DNA of 14,437 nucleotides from JAZDDE01 sp039714435 (GTDB lineage Bacteria > Gemmatimonadota > Gemmatimonadetes > Palauibacterales > Palauibacteraceae), in the NCBI GenBank assembly GCA_039714435.1, contig JBDLJJ010000065.1, positions 1-14,437 on the forward strand, read 5' to 3'. A program made the position numbers and the translations under genes. Below the pieces are notes generated by a model. That model was not told where the DNA came from, made no database searches, and saw nothing but the letters and a program-made list of their open reading frames with translations. Within the stretch, counting starts at the first letter, position 1. Each line of letters opens with the position of its first letter. Shown here in pieces: positions 1 to 8,061 of this stretch.

Positions 1-504
1 GAGCACTTCGAACCCGTGTCTGATTTGTGCAATGCCGCAGGTCTGGGCATACGGGGCGTGGACGAGTTCCGAGTGGGTGAGAAGGAGGAGGAGGGATTTC
101 CGGTCACCCTGAGCATGGTTTCGTACTGCGGAGCTGAATACACGGCCTATTCCGTACGTACCACTACGAGCCGGGCGTACTTCAGCCAGTTCAACAACAC
201 GTATCCGCAGTTCGCCAACTGGGGCGACATTCCGCGCGGCGGCCTGCTCAACAACCTGGCTTTCGTGGGCGGGTACGGGAACGTCGATCACGCCATCTCG
301 GCACGGTCGAGTATCGAAACCAAAGTACTGTATCTGGGAATCGGCCTGAGCTTCGGTGACAGCCGCTGGCGTTTCGACGGTGGCCGATTGTTCCCGCTGG
401 AGAACTTCGAATTTGCCGACGCGCTCGGCACCACCCGCATTGACGTGACGGGGTGGACGGCCGGGTTCCAGCGAGCCCTGAGCCTGAGCGAGATAGGCCT
501 ATGA
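1..504 (+). CDS. Unidentified protein, C-terminal part only (5' end outside window)
   Basis: The reading frame is open from base 1 to the TGA at 502-504, giving 167 visible residues. A GTG at 16 could be a start, but it has no Shine-Dalgarno sequence ahead of it and the frame continues upstream, so I take this as the 3' end of a longer gene. I do not recognise the family. The visible part alternates short hydrophobic/aromatic stretches (such as VLYLGIGLSFG) with polar turns, which suggests beta structure. It has no trans-membrane helix and no terminal aromatic residue of the kind typical of outer-membrane barrels. Its stop overlaps the start of the following lipoprotein gene in ATGA, so the two are very probably co-transcribed and translationally coupled. 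A role at the cell envelope is suggested only by those neighbours. Confidence 0.6.
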   Translation, partial: EHFEPVSDLCNAAGLGIRGVDEFRVGEKEEEGFPVTLSMVSYCGAEYTAYSVRTTTSRAYFSQFNNTYPQFANWGDIPRGGLLNNLAFVGGYGNVDHAISARSSIETKVLYLGIGLSFGDSRWRFDGGRLFPLENFEFADALGTTRIDVTGWTAGFQRALSLSEIGL

Positions 505-1163
505 GATATCCGTTCACGAGCGAGCGGCCTGTGCGAGTTGCCGCCTGCCTTGGCGCGCTGCTGCTGACGGCGGCCGGATGCGGCGTGCCGCTGACGACCG
601 AGAGTCTGAGCGGCCTGGCGCTGGGAGGAGGGGCTCTGGCCGCTATCGGCGAAGTCAACCAGGCCGGTGTGTCGAGCACCAGCCACTACCGCTACGCCTA
701 CGATGCTGAAATAGAGGAGGTCGTGTGGCTGGTCCAGTACGTGATCCGCTCCGCCAACCGCGCCGCCTATTCCGCGGAGTCCGTCGGCGCCCAGCGCACG
801 TCCAGTTCCGCTCCGCGTAAACAGCTCACGCCGGTTCCCGTGTTCGAGATCGACCGAACGCTGTCCAAGGCCACGAGTGACTCGATCGTGTATGTGATTT
901 CGTTTCGGCGCGGACGGCGCGCTGCTTTTATCGCCACGCCGAGTAACGCGAGGTCGGTGCGGATCGATATCGCGCCTTACGAGCCGGAGAGCGGCGCCCT
1001 GATGATGCTGGCCGCGGATGACGCGCAGCGGAACGCCGTGGAGGCGCTGCACGAGCACTTCTTCAAGGCTGCCCGAGAGATGAGAGGCCCCGAGAGCCTG
1101 GTGCGCCAGGACTGGAACGCGACTACGAGCCGCAGGGAAACACCCGGGGAGGGCAGTTCATGA
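501..1163 (+). CDS. Small predicted lipoprotein of unknown function
   Basis: This 220-residue protein begins with a short basic region, a hydrophobic core and the lipobox LTAAGC around residues 23-28, so signal peptidase II cleavage and lipidation at Cys28 are expected. I chose ATG 501 rather than an upstream in-frame GTG at 453, because 501 overlaps the previous stop as ATGA and places the signal peptide at the N-terminus. After the lipobox comes a Gly/Ala/Leu-rich stretch, then a probable alpha/beta domain with two predicted beta strands (VYVISFRR; AAFIATP) and a charged C-terminal helix. No catalytic motif is visible and I cannot assign a family. The stop overlaps the start of the next gene (ATG 1160/TGA 1161), tying it to the large peptidase-propeller-barrel protein. 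An accessory or partner role for that outer-membrane protein is plausible but is inference. Confidence 0.8.
   Translation: MRYPFTSERPVRVAACLGALLLTAAGCGVPLTTESLSGLALGGGALAAIGEVNQAGVSSTSHYRYAYDAEIEEVVWLVQYVIRSANRAAYSAESVGAQRTSSSAPRKQLTPVPVFEIDRTLSKATSDSIVYVISFRRGRRAAFIATPSNARSVRIDIAPYEPESGALMMLAADDAQRNAVEALHEHFFKAAREMRGPESLVRQDWNATTSRRETPGEGSS
1146..1153 (+). promoter_or_regulatory. Ribosome binding site for the 1160 gene
   Basis: A GGGGAGGG block lies 6 bases upstream of ATG 1160, inside the 3' end of the lipoprotein gene. It favours 1160 over the in-frame ATG at 1178, which has no comparable purine block. Confidence 0.7.
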
Positions 1164-4100
1164 GAGAACCGAAGTTCATGAAAGGACCACTAATAGCGGC
1201 GGCGCTCAGCGCGGGCCTGACGCTCACCTTCGCCGGAAGCGCTGCGGCCCAGAATTTCGGCAAGAACGCGATGCGGACGAATCCGGAGCTGGCCAGCCAG
1301 AGCCGCCTGTCGGCGGGACGCGTGGACATCGTCTATTACTCTCCGATCGACACGCTGGCCCGGCTCGCCTTGCCCATAGCCGACAGTTGCATCACCGAGA
1401 TGGCAGGCGTCTACCAGCACACGCTGGCGCCGCACGAACGCGTGACGATCCTGCTCTACAGCGAGTGGGAAGATTACCGCCAGGGATGGGTGTTCCCCGG
1501 CTTCATGACGCCGCGCTCGAGCGGTTACACGGAGAGTCTCAAGGGCAACATCGGCGTATCTTTCGACGCCGACGCCGGGCGCCTGCATGAGGTGGTCTGC
1601 CACGAGGTGGCCCACAAGTATCAGAACAGCATCCACGACCAATCATACCGCAAACACCCCATGCAGGACCTGGTGCCCAAGCAGAAGAAATATTTCTTCC
1701 CGCCATGGGTCACGGAGGGCGATGCGACCTATGCCAGCAACGGAAAATTCTCACTGGGCGACATGTATGTGAGGTTCGTCGTCAACAGCGGCAGCGTGGA
1801 CTATGGCCTCAAGAAAATGCTCGCCGCCCCCCGCAGTCTGATCAGCTATTTTCTGGGCTCAGAGTTCTGGCGCTTCGTCGGAAACGACGCCGACAGCGAG
1901 ACTCTGACTGAGCTGAGAGACCGCGAGCGCGGCGTATTCACGCGCATGAACACCGGGGACTCGCTTCGCGTCCGCTTCCTCAAAGATCAGTCGCTGTATA
2001 GCCATCCGGGGGAGGCCCTGAGCGCCATCTACGGCGTATCGATCGAGGAGCTGGACAGCGCCTTCCGCCTCTACCTGAACCTCCGCTTCGGCCGGGACTA
2101 CACCCGTACGCAGGATGCGGAGATGTTCGCGGACCGCATCTCCGAGAACCCGGGTGAGTGGTACGACCGGCCGTATCTGGCTCCGCCGCGCGCCGTTTCC
2201 AGGTCGGAGAAGGAGGCGCCTTCCGACTCCGTGGTGGACCTGTTCTACACGGCGGCCAACGACGGCTACGAGGGCATCTTCGTTCGCAGCATGGAGTATC
2301 ATCCGTCCGAGACGCCGCCTCCCGACCCGGCCCTGTTCGACGCCTGCCTCCTGCGCCAACCGGGCGACTGCGTGGAGTACGGCGAGGCGGAGCCGGAAGC
2401 GCCGCCCGATGGCGGAGCAAATGGAGTCTTGCTTGATGGCGTCGTTCGGGAAGGTGCGCATTTTCGGCCAGCCGATCTGACGGGTGAGGACCGCGACCGG
2501 TACCGCGGCCGAGTGACCGCGGACTGGGGTGCGCGCCGGGTGATTCGGGGCGGTACGGAGGAGTGCCAGACTCTCGACATTCGGTCCAACCGGATCGACG
2601 TCTATCAGGACGAGTCGAACCGGCTGCTGGCCTACACCTGTACCGACAGCCGGCTGCAGACGAAGGTCGTGGGCGTGTTCGACCTCGATCTGGACCGCGA
2701 GATCGAGCGCTATCCCATTGCGGGCCTGGGAACGATCCGCTCTCCGAGCTGGTCACCCGACGGCCAGGCGATCGCTTTCTCGGGAATCGCCAGCTCCGGC
2801 ACCTCCGATCTGTACCGCATCGACCGCCGGGACGGAAGCGTCGATAAGCTGACCAACGACGTGTACGCCGACGGCGAGCTGGACTGGTCGCCTGACGGCG
2901 GGTCCATCGTGTTCGCTTCGGATCGGGGGCCGTACGGAGAGCATGGGCGCGGCAAGACGCACGCCAACCTGTACCTGCTCGATGTGGCCAGCGGCGAAGT
3001 CCTGTTCCTGACCTATGGCGATTGGATAGACCGGGCGCCGACCTGGTCGCCGGACGGGACCCAGGTCCTTTTCTCATCGGATAGAGATGGGGCTTTTGAT
3101 CTCTACGTCGTGGACCGCGCCGGAGCCGGGCGAAAACTGACCAACATCTCGACCGGGATCCTGTCCGCCCAGTGGTGGCCGGACGGAAAGTCGATCGTGT
3201 TCACGGCATTCGACGGCGGACAGCAGATCTACCGCATGGACGCGCCGGCCGGGCAGGATACGGAACCTCCGCCGGCCGAGGATCTCATCGCCCTGGACGA
3301 CTTGTTCCGGGGCGGGTTCGAACGCATCTGGGCGGCCGGCTGGACGTGGGACGAGCACCTGAACCACGAACTGGTGCAGATGGCGACGCCGGCCCGTGTT
3401 CCGGACCGCTATCACGTAACTCTGGGCAACATCGGTGGTGGCTTCAACTCGGGATTCGGCCAGACAGGGGCCAGCATCTTCTTCACCAACCGCGACAACA
3501 GCCAGCTTCTCTACACGACGTTCTTTTCCGGCTTCCTGTCGGGGAGCAATCGCACCGGACTGCTCGACTCGACGGATTTCGAGAACCTGCACGCCGAAGT
3601 GGGCTACCTGAACCTGTCCAAGCGTCTGTTCTGGGGCGGCCGCTGCTACCGCCACTCGGATCTGTACGCCGACGAAGTGTTTCAGAACATCTACGGTGAA
3701 GACCGGATCGGCTGCGCCTATGTAGGCCAGTACCCGCTATCCATCTTCCGCCGCATCGAGTTCACGGCCGGGCTCGAGTGGTCGGAGAGGGCCGATTTTC
3801 CGGACCTGCTTCTGGTCCAGTTCCAGCAGCTTCGGAATCAGCCCAACGACATCGTATTCGAGCGTAGCGCGCTGCTCACGCGTTTCGGCGCGTCCTACGT
3901 CAAAGACAATTCATTGTCTGTGGGCGGTTATCCGGTGGACGGCTGGCGCGGCCGGCTGGACTGCGGTTTCGACCTGGACGTGAGCCACTTTCGGGCCGAC
4001 ACCTACTCCTGCCGGGGCGATGTCAGGAAGTATGTCCGCCTTGGTCCGCGGAGTAACTTTGGCGCGCGCCTGTTCGGGTTCCAGAGCGGCGGATTCACGC

Positions 4101-4480
4101 CCCTGCGCTTCACGCTCGATTGGCGTAACCACATGACGCTTTACCCCCAGTTCAGCCTGTTCGGCTCCACCGGCTGGGTGGCGAACGCCTACCTCGCGTT
4201 TCCTCTCATCGACCGCCTGGACATCGGCCTTCCGGTGGCGGGGATAGGGCTGCCTCCGATCCGGGCTGCGCTGTTTGCAGACGTGGGACAGGCGTGGCTG
4301 GACGGACAGTCGGTCGGGCCGGTGTGGGGAGACGCGGGCGTACGGTGGACCACCCACCTGGGCTTCGTGCCTCTGTCGCTAGCCTGGGGCAAGATGTTCA
4401 TCCTCAACGGAGACGGACTGGTCCTGCCCACCCGCTTCCAGGGCACCCGGTGGATACTGACGATCCAGGGCACGCCTTAG
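1160..4480 (+). CDS. Exported HEVAH peptidase-like / PD40 propeller / BamA-like barrel fusion protein
   Basis: This 1106-residue protein has a Sec signal peptide ending near SAAA|Q (residues 27-31). Residues about 50-320 resemble peptidase MA-type gluzincins: HEVAH at 148-152 supplies two zinc histidines and the general base Glu149, and Glu186 in WVTEG is the likely third ligand. A charged, Pro-rich linker follows. Residues about 525-695 carry at least four TolB-type PD40 repeats, three with the WSPDG signature and one WWPDG. From about residue 750 the sequence becomes amphipathic beta strands with Gly/aromatic periodicity, ending in a BamA/TamA-like barrel pattern. The expected place is the outer membrane, with peptidase and propeller in the periplasm. 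The ten cysteines fall into five local pairs (77/147, 396/404, 469/494, 829/852, 935/951), fitting an oxidising compartment. It could be a protease coupled to a barrel, or a surface or secretion factor; the substrate is unknown. Domain calls are solid, function is inference. Confidence 0.88.
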   Translation: MREPKFMKGPLIAAALSAGLTLTFAGSAAAQNFGKNAMRTNPELASQSRLSAGRVDIVYYSPIDTLARLALPIADSCITEMAGVYQHTLAPHERVTILLYSEWEDYRQGWVFPGFMTPRSSGYTESLKGNIGVSFDADAGRLHEVVCHEVAHKYQNSIHDQSYRKHPMQDLVPKQKKYFFPPWVTEGDATYASNGKFSLGDMYVRFVVNSGSVDYGLKKMLAAPRSLISYFLGSEFWRFVGNDADSETLTELRDRERGVFTRMNTGDSLRVRFLKDQSLYSHPGEALSAIYGVSIEELDSAFRLYLNLRFGRDYTRTQDAEMFADRISENPGEWYDRPYLAPPRAVSRSEKEAPSDSVVDLFYTAANDGYEGIFVRSMEYHPSETPPPDPALFDACLLRQPGDCVEYGEAEPEAPPDGGANGVLLDGVVREGAHFRPADLTGEDRDRYRGRVTADWGARRVIRGGTEECQTLDIRSNRIDVYQDESNRLLAYTCTDSRLQTKVVGVFDLDLDREIERYPIAGLGTIRSPSWSPDGQAIAFSGIASSGTSDLYRIDRRDGSVDKLTNDVYADGELDWSPDGGSIVFASDRGPYGEHGRGKTHANLYLLDVASGEVLFLTYGDWIDRAPTWSPDGTQVLFSSDRDGAFDLYVVDRAGAGRKLTNISTGILSAQWWPDGKSIVFTAFDGGQQIYRMDAPAGQDTEPPPAEDLIALDDLFRGGFERIWAAGWTWDEHLNHELVQMATPARVPDRYHVTLGNIGGGFNSGFGQTGASIFFTNRDNSQLLYTTFFSGFLSGSNRTGLLDSTDFENLHAEVGYLNLSKRLFWGGRCYRHSDLYADEVFQNIYGEDRIGCAYVGQYPLSIFRRIEFTAGLEWSERADFPDLLLVQFQQLRNQPNDIVFERSALLTRFGASYVKDNSLSVGGYPVDGWRGRLDCGFDLDVSHFRADTYSCRGDVRKYVRLGPRSNFGARLFGFQSGGFTPLRFTLDWRNHMTLYPQFSLFGSTGWVANAYLAFPLIDRLDIGLPVAGIGLPPIRAALFADVGQAWLDGQSVGPVWGDAGVRWTTHLGFVPLSLAWGKMFILNGDGLVLPTRFQGTRWILTIQGTP

Positions 4481-4484
4481 CTCG

Positions 4485-5669
4485 CTACGCCGTGCTGGCA
4501 GCCGGGATCGGCTCTCCTTCGTCGTCGAGCAGGCTTGGCTCCCATAGCTGGATCATGGACAGGAAGGCGTCCACGTACTCAGGATCCAGGAGTTCGCCCG
4601 CCCGCGACTGCAAGTGACTGAGAGTACGGGCGACCGGCCATGCTTCGCGGTAGGGTCGTCGGGTGCGTAGCGCGTCATAGACATCGCACACCTGAACCAG
4701 CCGGCTCAGTCCATGTGGCTGGCGGGGATAATGAAACACGGGATACCCGCCAGTGCCTTTCCATCCGATGTGGTGTTCGAGGGCCACGATGGCGGATATT
4801 TCGTACTTCCTTCCCTCTTTGAGTAGGATCCTGGCGCCTTCCACCGGATGCAGCTCCATCAGCCGGCGTTCTTCGTCCGTGAGCTTTCCTGGCTTGTTCA
4901 AAATATCTGTGGAAATCAGCGTTTTTCCCACGTCGTGCAGCGCCGCGGCCTCGCCTATAGCCTGGACGTCGGGCGAGGCCAGCGAAAGCGACTCTCCCAG
5001 GCCCATCGAAAGTACCGAAACGTTGATCGAGTGCGTGGCGCTGTACTGATCGAATTCCTTCAGCTGGACCAGCGGCAGAACGATGTCCTGGCCGCTGTGC
5101 ATCACGGCCGCCAGCAACTGAACGAGGGCCGTGGCCTCCGCTGCCGGTACGCGACCCTCCTCGGCGATTTTCGTGTGCAGCCAGTCGGCTACCTCGAGTT
5201 CTTCCTTCAGATTCAGAGGAACCTCGCCGCTCCACACTTTCCGGCTCGATTCCTCGCCCGCTACTGCGATCGGGCCGAACCGGACCCGTGAATCGGCGCC
5301 GTAGGCGTGTCTCGACGGCTGGCGATCACCGAGCGCCAACCGGGCGCTGACCTCCTCCAGCAGGTCTTCCAATTCCGCCCGGGCCGCACCGGCGTCGATC
5401 TCCAGGCGTTCGCACCCGACCTCGCCCAGCCGCACGGCCCACTCCCACTGGCGTAGAGCGGGAATCGGGCTGTCCCCGAAGACCACATCTCCTTCCAGGA
5501 ACGAGAATCTCGCGCTCGATGCCATCTGAAGCAGTTCGCGCAGTTTCCCGTAAGCCGCGTCCAGCGAGCGCTCGCGTTCCGGGTGCCTGGGTTGATAGAG
5601 GCTAACAGCGGAGAGCTGCTTGGCCAGTGCCTTCAGGAATCCGGCCGCCAACTCCTGGCGCGTGGTCAT
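4485..5669 (-). CDS. HD-GYP domain protein (probable c-di-GMP phosphodiesterase)
   Basis: This 394-residue cytoplasmic protein has no signal peptide or membrane segment. Residues about 5-110 form an N-terminal module also present in the upstream gene, with hallmarks YxPxHP at 25-30, a strand pair around 56-68 and an ELEDLL helix near 99-104. Residues about 200-370 are an HD-GYP domain with His213, His245-Asp246, Lys249, His274, His299-His300, GYP at 308-310 and Asp329 in the CDVYDAL segment. The expected metal ligands are therefore present, and hydrolysis of c-di-GMP is the known activity of the family. The GYP loop reads HHIGWKGTGGYP, one residue longer than the common HHExxDGxGYP and without its Glu and Asp, so activity is probable but not certain. 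ATG 5669 overlaps the stop of the HEAT-like gene (ATGA) and has AGGAGA 4 bases upstream at 5674-5679, indicating an operon. Confidence 0.92.
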   Translation of the reverse strand: MTTRQELAAGFLKALAKQLSAVSLYQPRHPERERSLDAAYGKLRELLQMASSARFSFLEGDVVFGDSPIPALRQWEWAVRLGEVGCERLEIDAGAARAELEDLLEEVSARLALGDRQPSRHAYGADSRVRFGPIAVAGEESSRKVWSGEVPLNLKEELEVADWLHTKIAEEGRVPAAEATALVQLLAAVMHSGQDIVLPLVQLKEFDQYSATHSINVSVLSMGLGESLSLASPDVQAIGEAAALHDVGKTLISTDILNKPGKLTDEERRLMELHPVEGARILLKEGRKYEISAIVALEHHIGWKGTGGYPVFHYPRQPHGLSRLVQVCDVYDALRTRRPYREAWPVARTLSHLQSRAGELLDPEYVDAFLSMIQLWEPSLLDDEGEPIPAASTA

Positions 5670-7726
5670 GACGTCTCCTCTCCGCCGGCCGCGAGCCGGA
5701 TCTTCGGATCGGAGGAGCGAAGCCCGAGCTTGAGCAGGGCGCCGACCCTGAGATCTTTGGGCCAGACGGATCTGAGTCCGCTCAGCGCCGCCACGAGTTC
5801 GGGCGAGCGCGGGGGAAGCTTGCTCCAGAACAGGAAGCGGCGCCTGACGCGCGCTATTTGAAGCAAGGTGTCCAGAGCATCCTTGGTCCCGGAGCGTGCC
5901 AGGCAGCGGATCGCGGGTACCCGGATTCGCGATTCCGCTCCCGGGTCGAGCGAAAGCCGCCGCAGCCAGGGGAGCGCCGAAGGCTCCCAGGATTCCTCGA
6001 GCTCGGCGATCGCCAGTGTGGCAAACCTCTCGTGCTCTTCCGCCAGTGCGGCGGCGATCGCCGCACTGCGCAGCTCCGGCATCCGCATGCTGAGCTTGAG
6101 CGCTTCCAAGCGCACCATCTCGTGCTCGTGCGTCAAAAAAGGCTGGGGTGAGAACCCGTCTGGCAGGCTGGGAAGGGTTCCCAGCAGAGAGAGCATGTTG
6201 CGAGTTACGAACCAGCGGACATCGTCCGTCCTGGCCACCAAGTTCGGACCGATCGCCGGGCCCAGAGTGGCGATTCTGTCCAACAGCTTGCGGCGGGTGC
6301 GGCGGGAGACAGACATGGCCAGCGCGTCGAGCAGAGGATCCGCCGCCTCTTCTCCGAGCAAGGGAAGCAGCCGGTCAATCCACTCGAAGTTGGGCGTCTC
6401 GACCGACGTGAGCTGCCGAAGCGTCTCACGCGTGCTCACCTTCTTCCAGAGCTGCGGCGCGACCCCCGAGTCAGCCGGCGCTTCGTCGAGGAGATCGAAC
6501 AGGCCGCCCATGCCGTCTCCCCCGATCATCTGATCGGCGGCGCCGAACACGGTGTCGCTGTCCACTTCCAGCTCCAGGCCCATCGTGACGATCCGCTCGG
6601 GGTCTGACGAGAAGATCGCGGCCTTATCCACCTGCGCTCCCGGCGACGATGACCCTGCGCTCATGCCTGCCAGGGCCGTGTTGTAGTTCTCGGGGAGCGA
6701 GTCTTCCAGGTTCCAGTTCGAAATAAGCCTGCCCACCTGCTCCCGCATCGCGGCGTCGGCCCGCGGCTGAGACTCATCGTTGGCAGACGCATGCCGGGCG
6801 AGTTTCGAGATCACTCGCATCATTCCTTCCGAAATGTGACGACCGTCACCTTCCGTAGCCGCCTCGAGAAGATCCATGATCGCCTCGGCGGACAGCTGGC
6901 TCGCCGCGCCCGACAGAAACTCCAGTTCCGTACTGGCCGTGCCTGACATACTGCTGAGAAGCCTTTGCAAAGCGTCCGAGTCCAGCCGGGTCACCATGCC
7001 CGATACTCGGCGCTGGAGATCGTCCGACAGAGCGGGATTCTCGTCCCTCATCTCTCGTGTGATCGTCTGCAGATATCCGCTGATCACCTTGTCGTAGGTC
7101 TCGTCTCCCTTTCTTTTGGCGATAGCCTTCGCCACCGCCGCGGGATCGGCTTTGGCGCGCTCCTCATCGCCGCTGTTTTCGAGCGCCGCATCGGCGAGCA
7201 GGACCCACAGCCTCGAGCAGGGGACATTGGCTCTGTCGGCGGAGCCCCCCGCCTCCCTGATTTCCAGCTTGTCGTAGCCCATCGAGTGCAGCCGAATATT
7301 CGGCCGGCCCTCATTCAGGTCCGGCCGCTGGCCCATGGGCCGCTCGGCCCGCTGGGGTTCGACGGCGACATGGGAAAGCAGGTCCGCAATCTCACTCCCG
7401 GCCACCTCGCCGGTGAAGATCATGACGCCCAGCTGGTGGCGCGAAAGGCGATCAGCCAGCGTGCTCAGCAGCAGGTGGTCGCGGTCGGTCGCCGCTCCCT
7501 CAATGATCAACTGGTCTTTGGCTACGGCGATGACGAGGCTGTCCCGCCTGGCGAGAAGGTCGGCCAGGCGGGCTGTGACATTGGCCACAGCCGGTGCCAA
7601 CGCCGGATGGCCGGGAGGATACATGGAATACTTCTGATAAGCGGACGCCAGATCGGTCAAGAAGTCCGCCAGCTCCTCCGGGAGCGCGGCACTTCCATTC
7701 TTGTCTGTTGTCGTGGGTTCGCTCAC
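5666..7726 (-). CDS. HEAT-repeat-like scaffold protein sharing an N-terminal module with the HD-GYP partner
   Basis: This 686-residue, highly helical cytoplasmic protein starts at GTG 7726 with only a weak GAGA purine block upstream. Residues about 20-125 repeat the N-terminal module of the next gene: YPPGHP at 36-41, an Asp-containing strand near 66-77 and EIADLL at 112-117. A long helical middle (about 170-350) and a low-complexity Ser/Gly patch follow. From about residue 420 to the end, Leu/Ala-rich helix pairs of 30-40 residues look like degenerate HEAT/Armadillo repeats (for example MVRLEALKL at 537-545 and IRVPAIRCLA at 601-610). There is no catalytic motif. HEAT solenoids usually bind proteins, so this is probably a scaffold or regulator working with the HD-GYP enzyme whose start overlaps its stop. 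The homology of the two N-terminal modules is read by eye and points to a shared binding partner or dimerisation. Confidence 0.82.
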   Translation of the reverse strand: MSEPTTTDKNGSAALPEELADFLTDLASAYQKYSMYPPGHPALAPAVANVTARLADLLARRDSLVIAVAKDQLIIEGAATDRDHLLLSTLADRLSRHQLGVMIFTGEVAGSEIADLLSHVAVEPQRAERPMGQRPDLNEGRPNIRLHSMGYDKLEIREAGGSADRANVPCSRLWVLLADAALENSGDEERAKADPAAVAKAIAKRKGDETYDKVISGYLQTITREMRDENPALSDDLQRRVSGMVTRLDSDALQRLLSSMSGTASTELEFLSGAASQLSAEAIMDLLEAATEGDGRHISEGMMRVISKLARHASANDESQPRADAAMREQVGRLISNWNLEDSLPENYNTALAGMSAGSSSPGAQVDKAAIFSSDPERIVTMGLELEVDSDTVFGAADQMIGGDGMGGLFDLLDEAPADSGVAPQLWKKVSTRETLRQLTSVETPNFEWIDRLLPLLGEEAADPLLDALAMSVSRRTRRKLLDRIATLGPAIGPNLVARTDDVRWFVTRNMLSLLGTLPSLPDGFSPQPFLTHEHEMVRLEALKLSMRMPELRSAAIAAALAEEHERFATLAIAELEESWEPSALPWLRRLSLDPGAESRIRVPAIRCLARSGTKDALDTLLQIARVRRRFLFWSKLPPRSPELVAALSGLRSVWPKDLRVGALLKLGLRSSDPKIRLAAGGEETS

Positions 7727-7752
7727 CGCGTTCTCGATCCGCTTGGCCGTGC

Positions 7753-7781
7753 ATTATAGGGTGTGATCCTTGGCGAGTTTA
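7753..7781 (-). promoter_or_regulatory. Probable sigma70-type promoter for the HEAT/HD-GYP operon
   Basis: On the minus strand a perfect TATAAT occupies 7758-7753, and a weak -35 candidate TAAACT (3 of 6 consensus bases) sits at 7781-7776 with a 17-base spacer. Transcription would start near 7746 and give a leader of about 20 bases before GTG 7726. The -10 is strong and well placed in GC-rich DNA; the -35 is poor, so an activator or an alternative sigma factor is possible. Confidence 0.5.
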
Positions 7782-7900
7782 CGAGCAAGAGGCGGACCTT
7801 CGGCAGGCAATCGCCCGAAAAGTGGCGAGCAGAGCACACCAAGCATCGTAACTAATGAAATTAAAACAGGTTAGGCGTATCTGACCTGGCGGGCTGAGCG

Positions 7901-7929
7901 GACCGGCCGGACCGCATCTCCGGCCGGTC
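7901..7929. repeat. Perfect 11-bp inverted repeat with 7-base loop
   Basis: GACCGGCCGGA at 7901-7911 is matched by its exact complement TCCGGCCGGTC at 7919-7929, with loop CCGCATC. The stem is very GC-rich and would be a stable hairpin in RNA from either strand. Because the flanking genes diverge and no T-run follows, it is not an ordinary gene-end terminator. It could be an operator-like binding site or a leader hairpin in the DUF4159 transcript. Confidence 0.7.
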
Positions 7930-7980
7930 TCGCGAACTCTGCACGTTGCGCTGGCGACTTGCCGGGGGCTTGACGGGTCA

Positions 7981-8012
7981 GGTTCCGTCATTCGGTGACC
8001 GTGTCCGGAACC
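7981..8012. repeat. Nested dyad upstream of the DUF4159 gene
   Basis: GGTTCCG at 7981-7987 pairs with CGGAACC at 8006-8012. Inside them lies a second palindrome, CGGT-G-ACCG, at 7993-8001. The inner dyad is almost exactly centred in the outer one (offset of half a base), so the whole can fold as one hairpin with internal loops of 5 and 4 bases. It ends 53 bases before ATG 8066. A regulator site or a 5' leader structure fits; I cannot tell which. Confidence 0.5.
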
Positions 8013-8054
8013 TTGATCCCGGGCAACGCGTACCGTAGGTGCCATGTTTAAACC

Positions 8055-8061
8055 GGGTGAG
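8055..8061 (+). promoter_or_regulatory. Ribosome binding site deciding the DUF4159 start
   Basis: GGGTGAG at 8055-8061 lies 4 bases before ATG 8066. The earlier in-frame GTG codons at 8039 and 8057 lack a purine-rich block at suitable distance, so 8066 is preferred. Confidence 0.5.

Noticed and set aside
453..500. Upstream GTG 453 start for the lipoprotein gene
   Set aside because: It would add 16 polar residues before the signal peptide; ATG 501 has the ATGA overlap and a proper lipoprotein N-terminus.
1980..3077. Open frame of 365 codons on the minus strand inside the barrel fusion gene
   Set aside because: Arg/Pro/Ser-rich low-complexity translation typical of an out-of-frame reading; the plus frame has clear PD40 repeats here.
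6965..7759. Plus-strand frame of 264 codons over the 5' part of the HEAT-like gene
   Set aside because: It lies entirely opposite a better-supported gene, has no ribosome binding site and no recognisable domain.
7901..7929. Inverted repeat read as a rho-independent terminator
   Set aside because: The flanking genes diverge, so no gene ends here, and no run of T follows on either strand.
7970..7998. TTGACG as -35 box of a plus-strand promoter
   Set aside because: No -10-like hexamer follows at 16-18 bases; the match is probably by chance.
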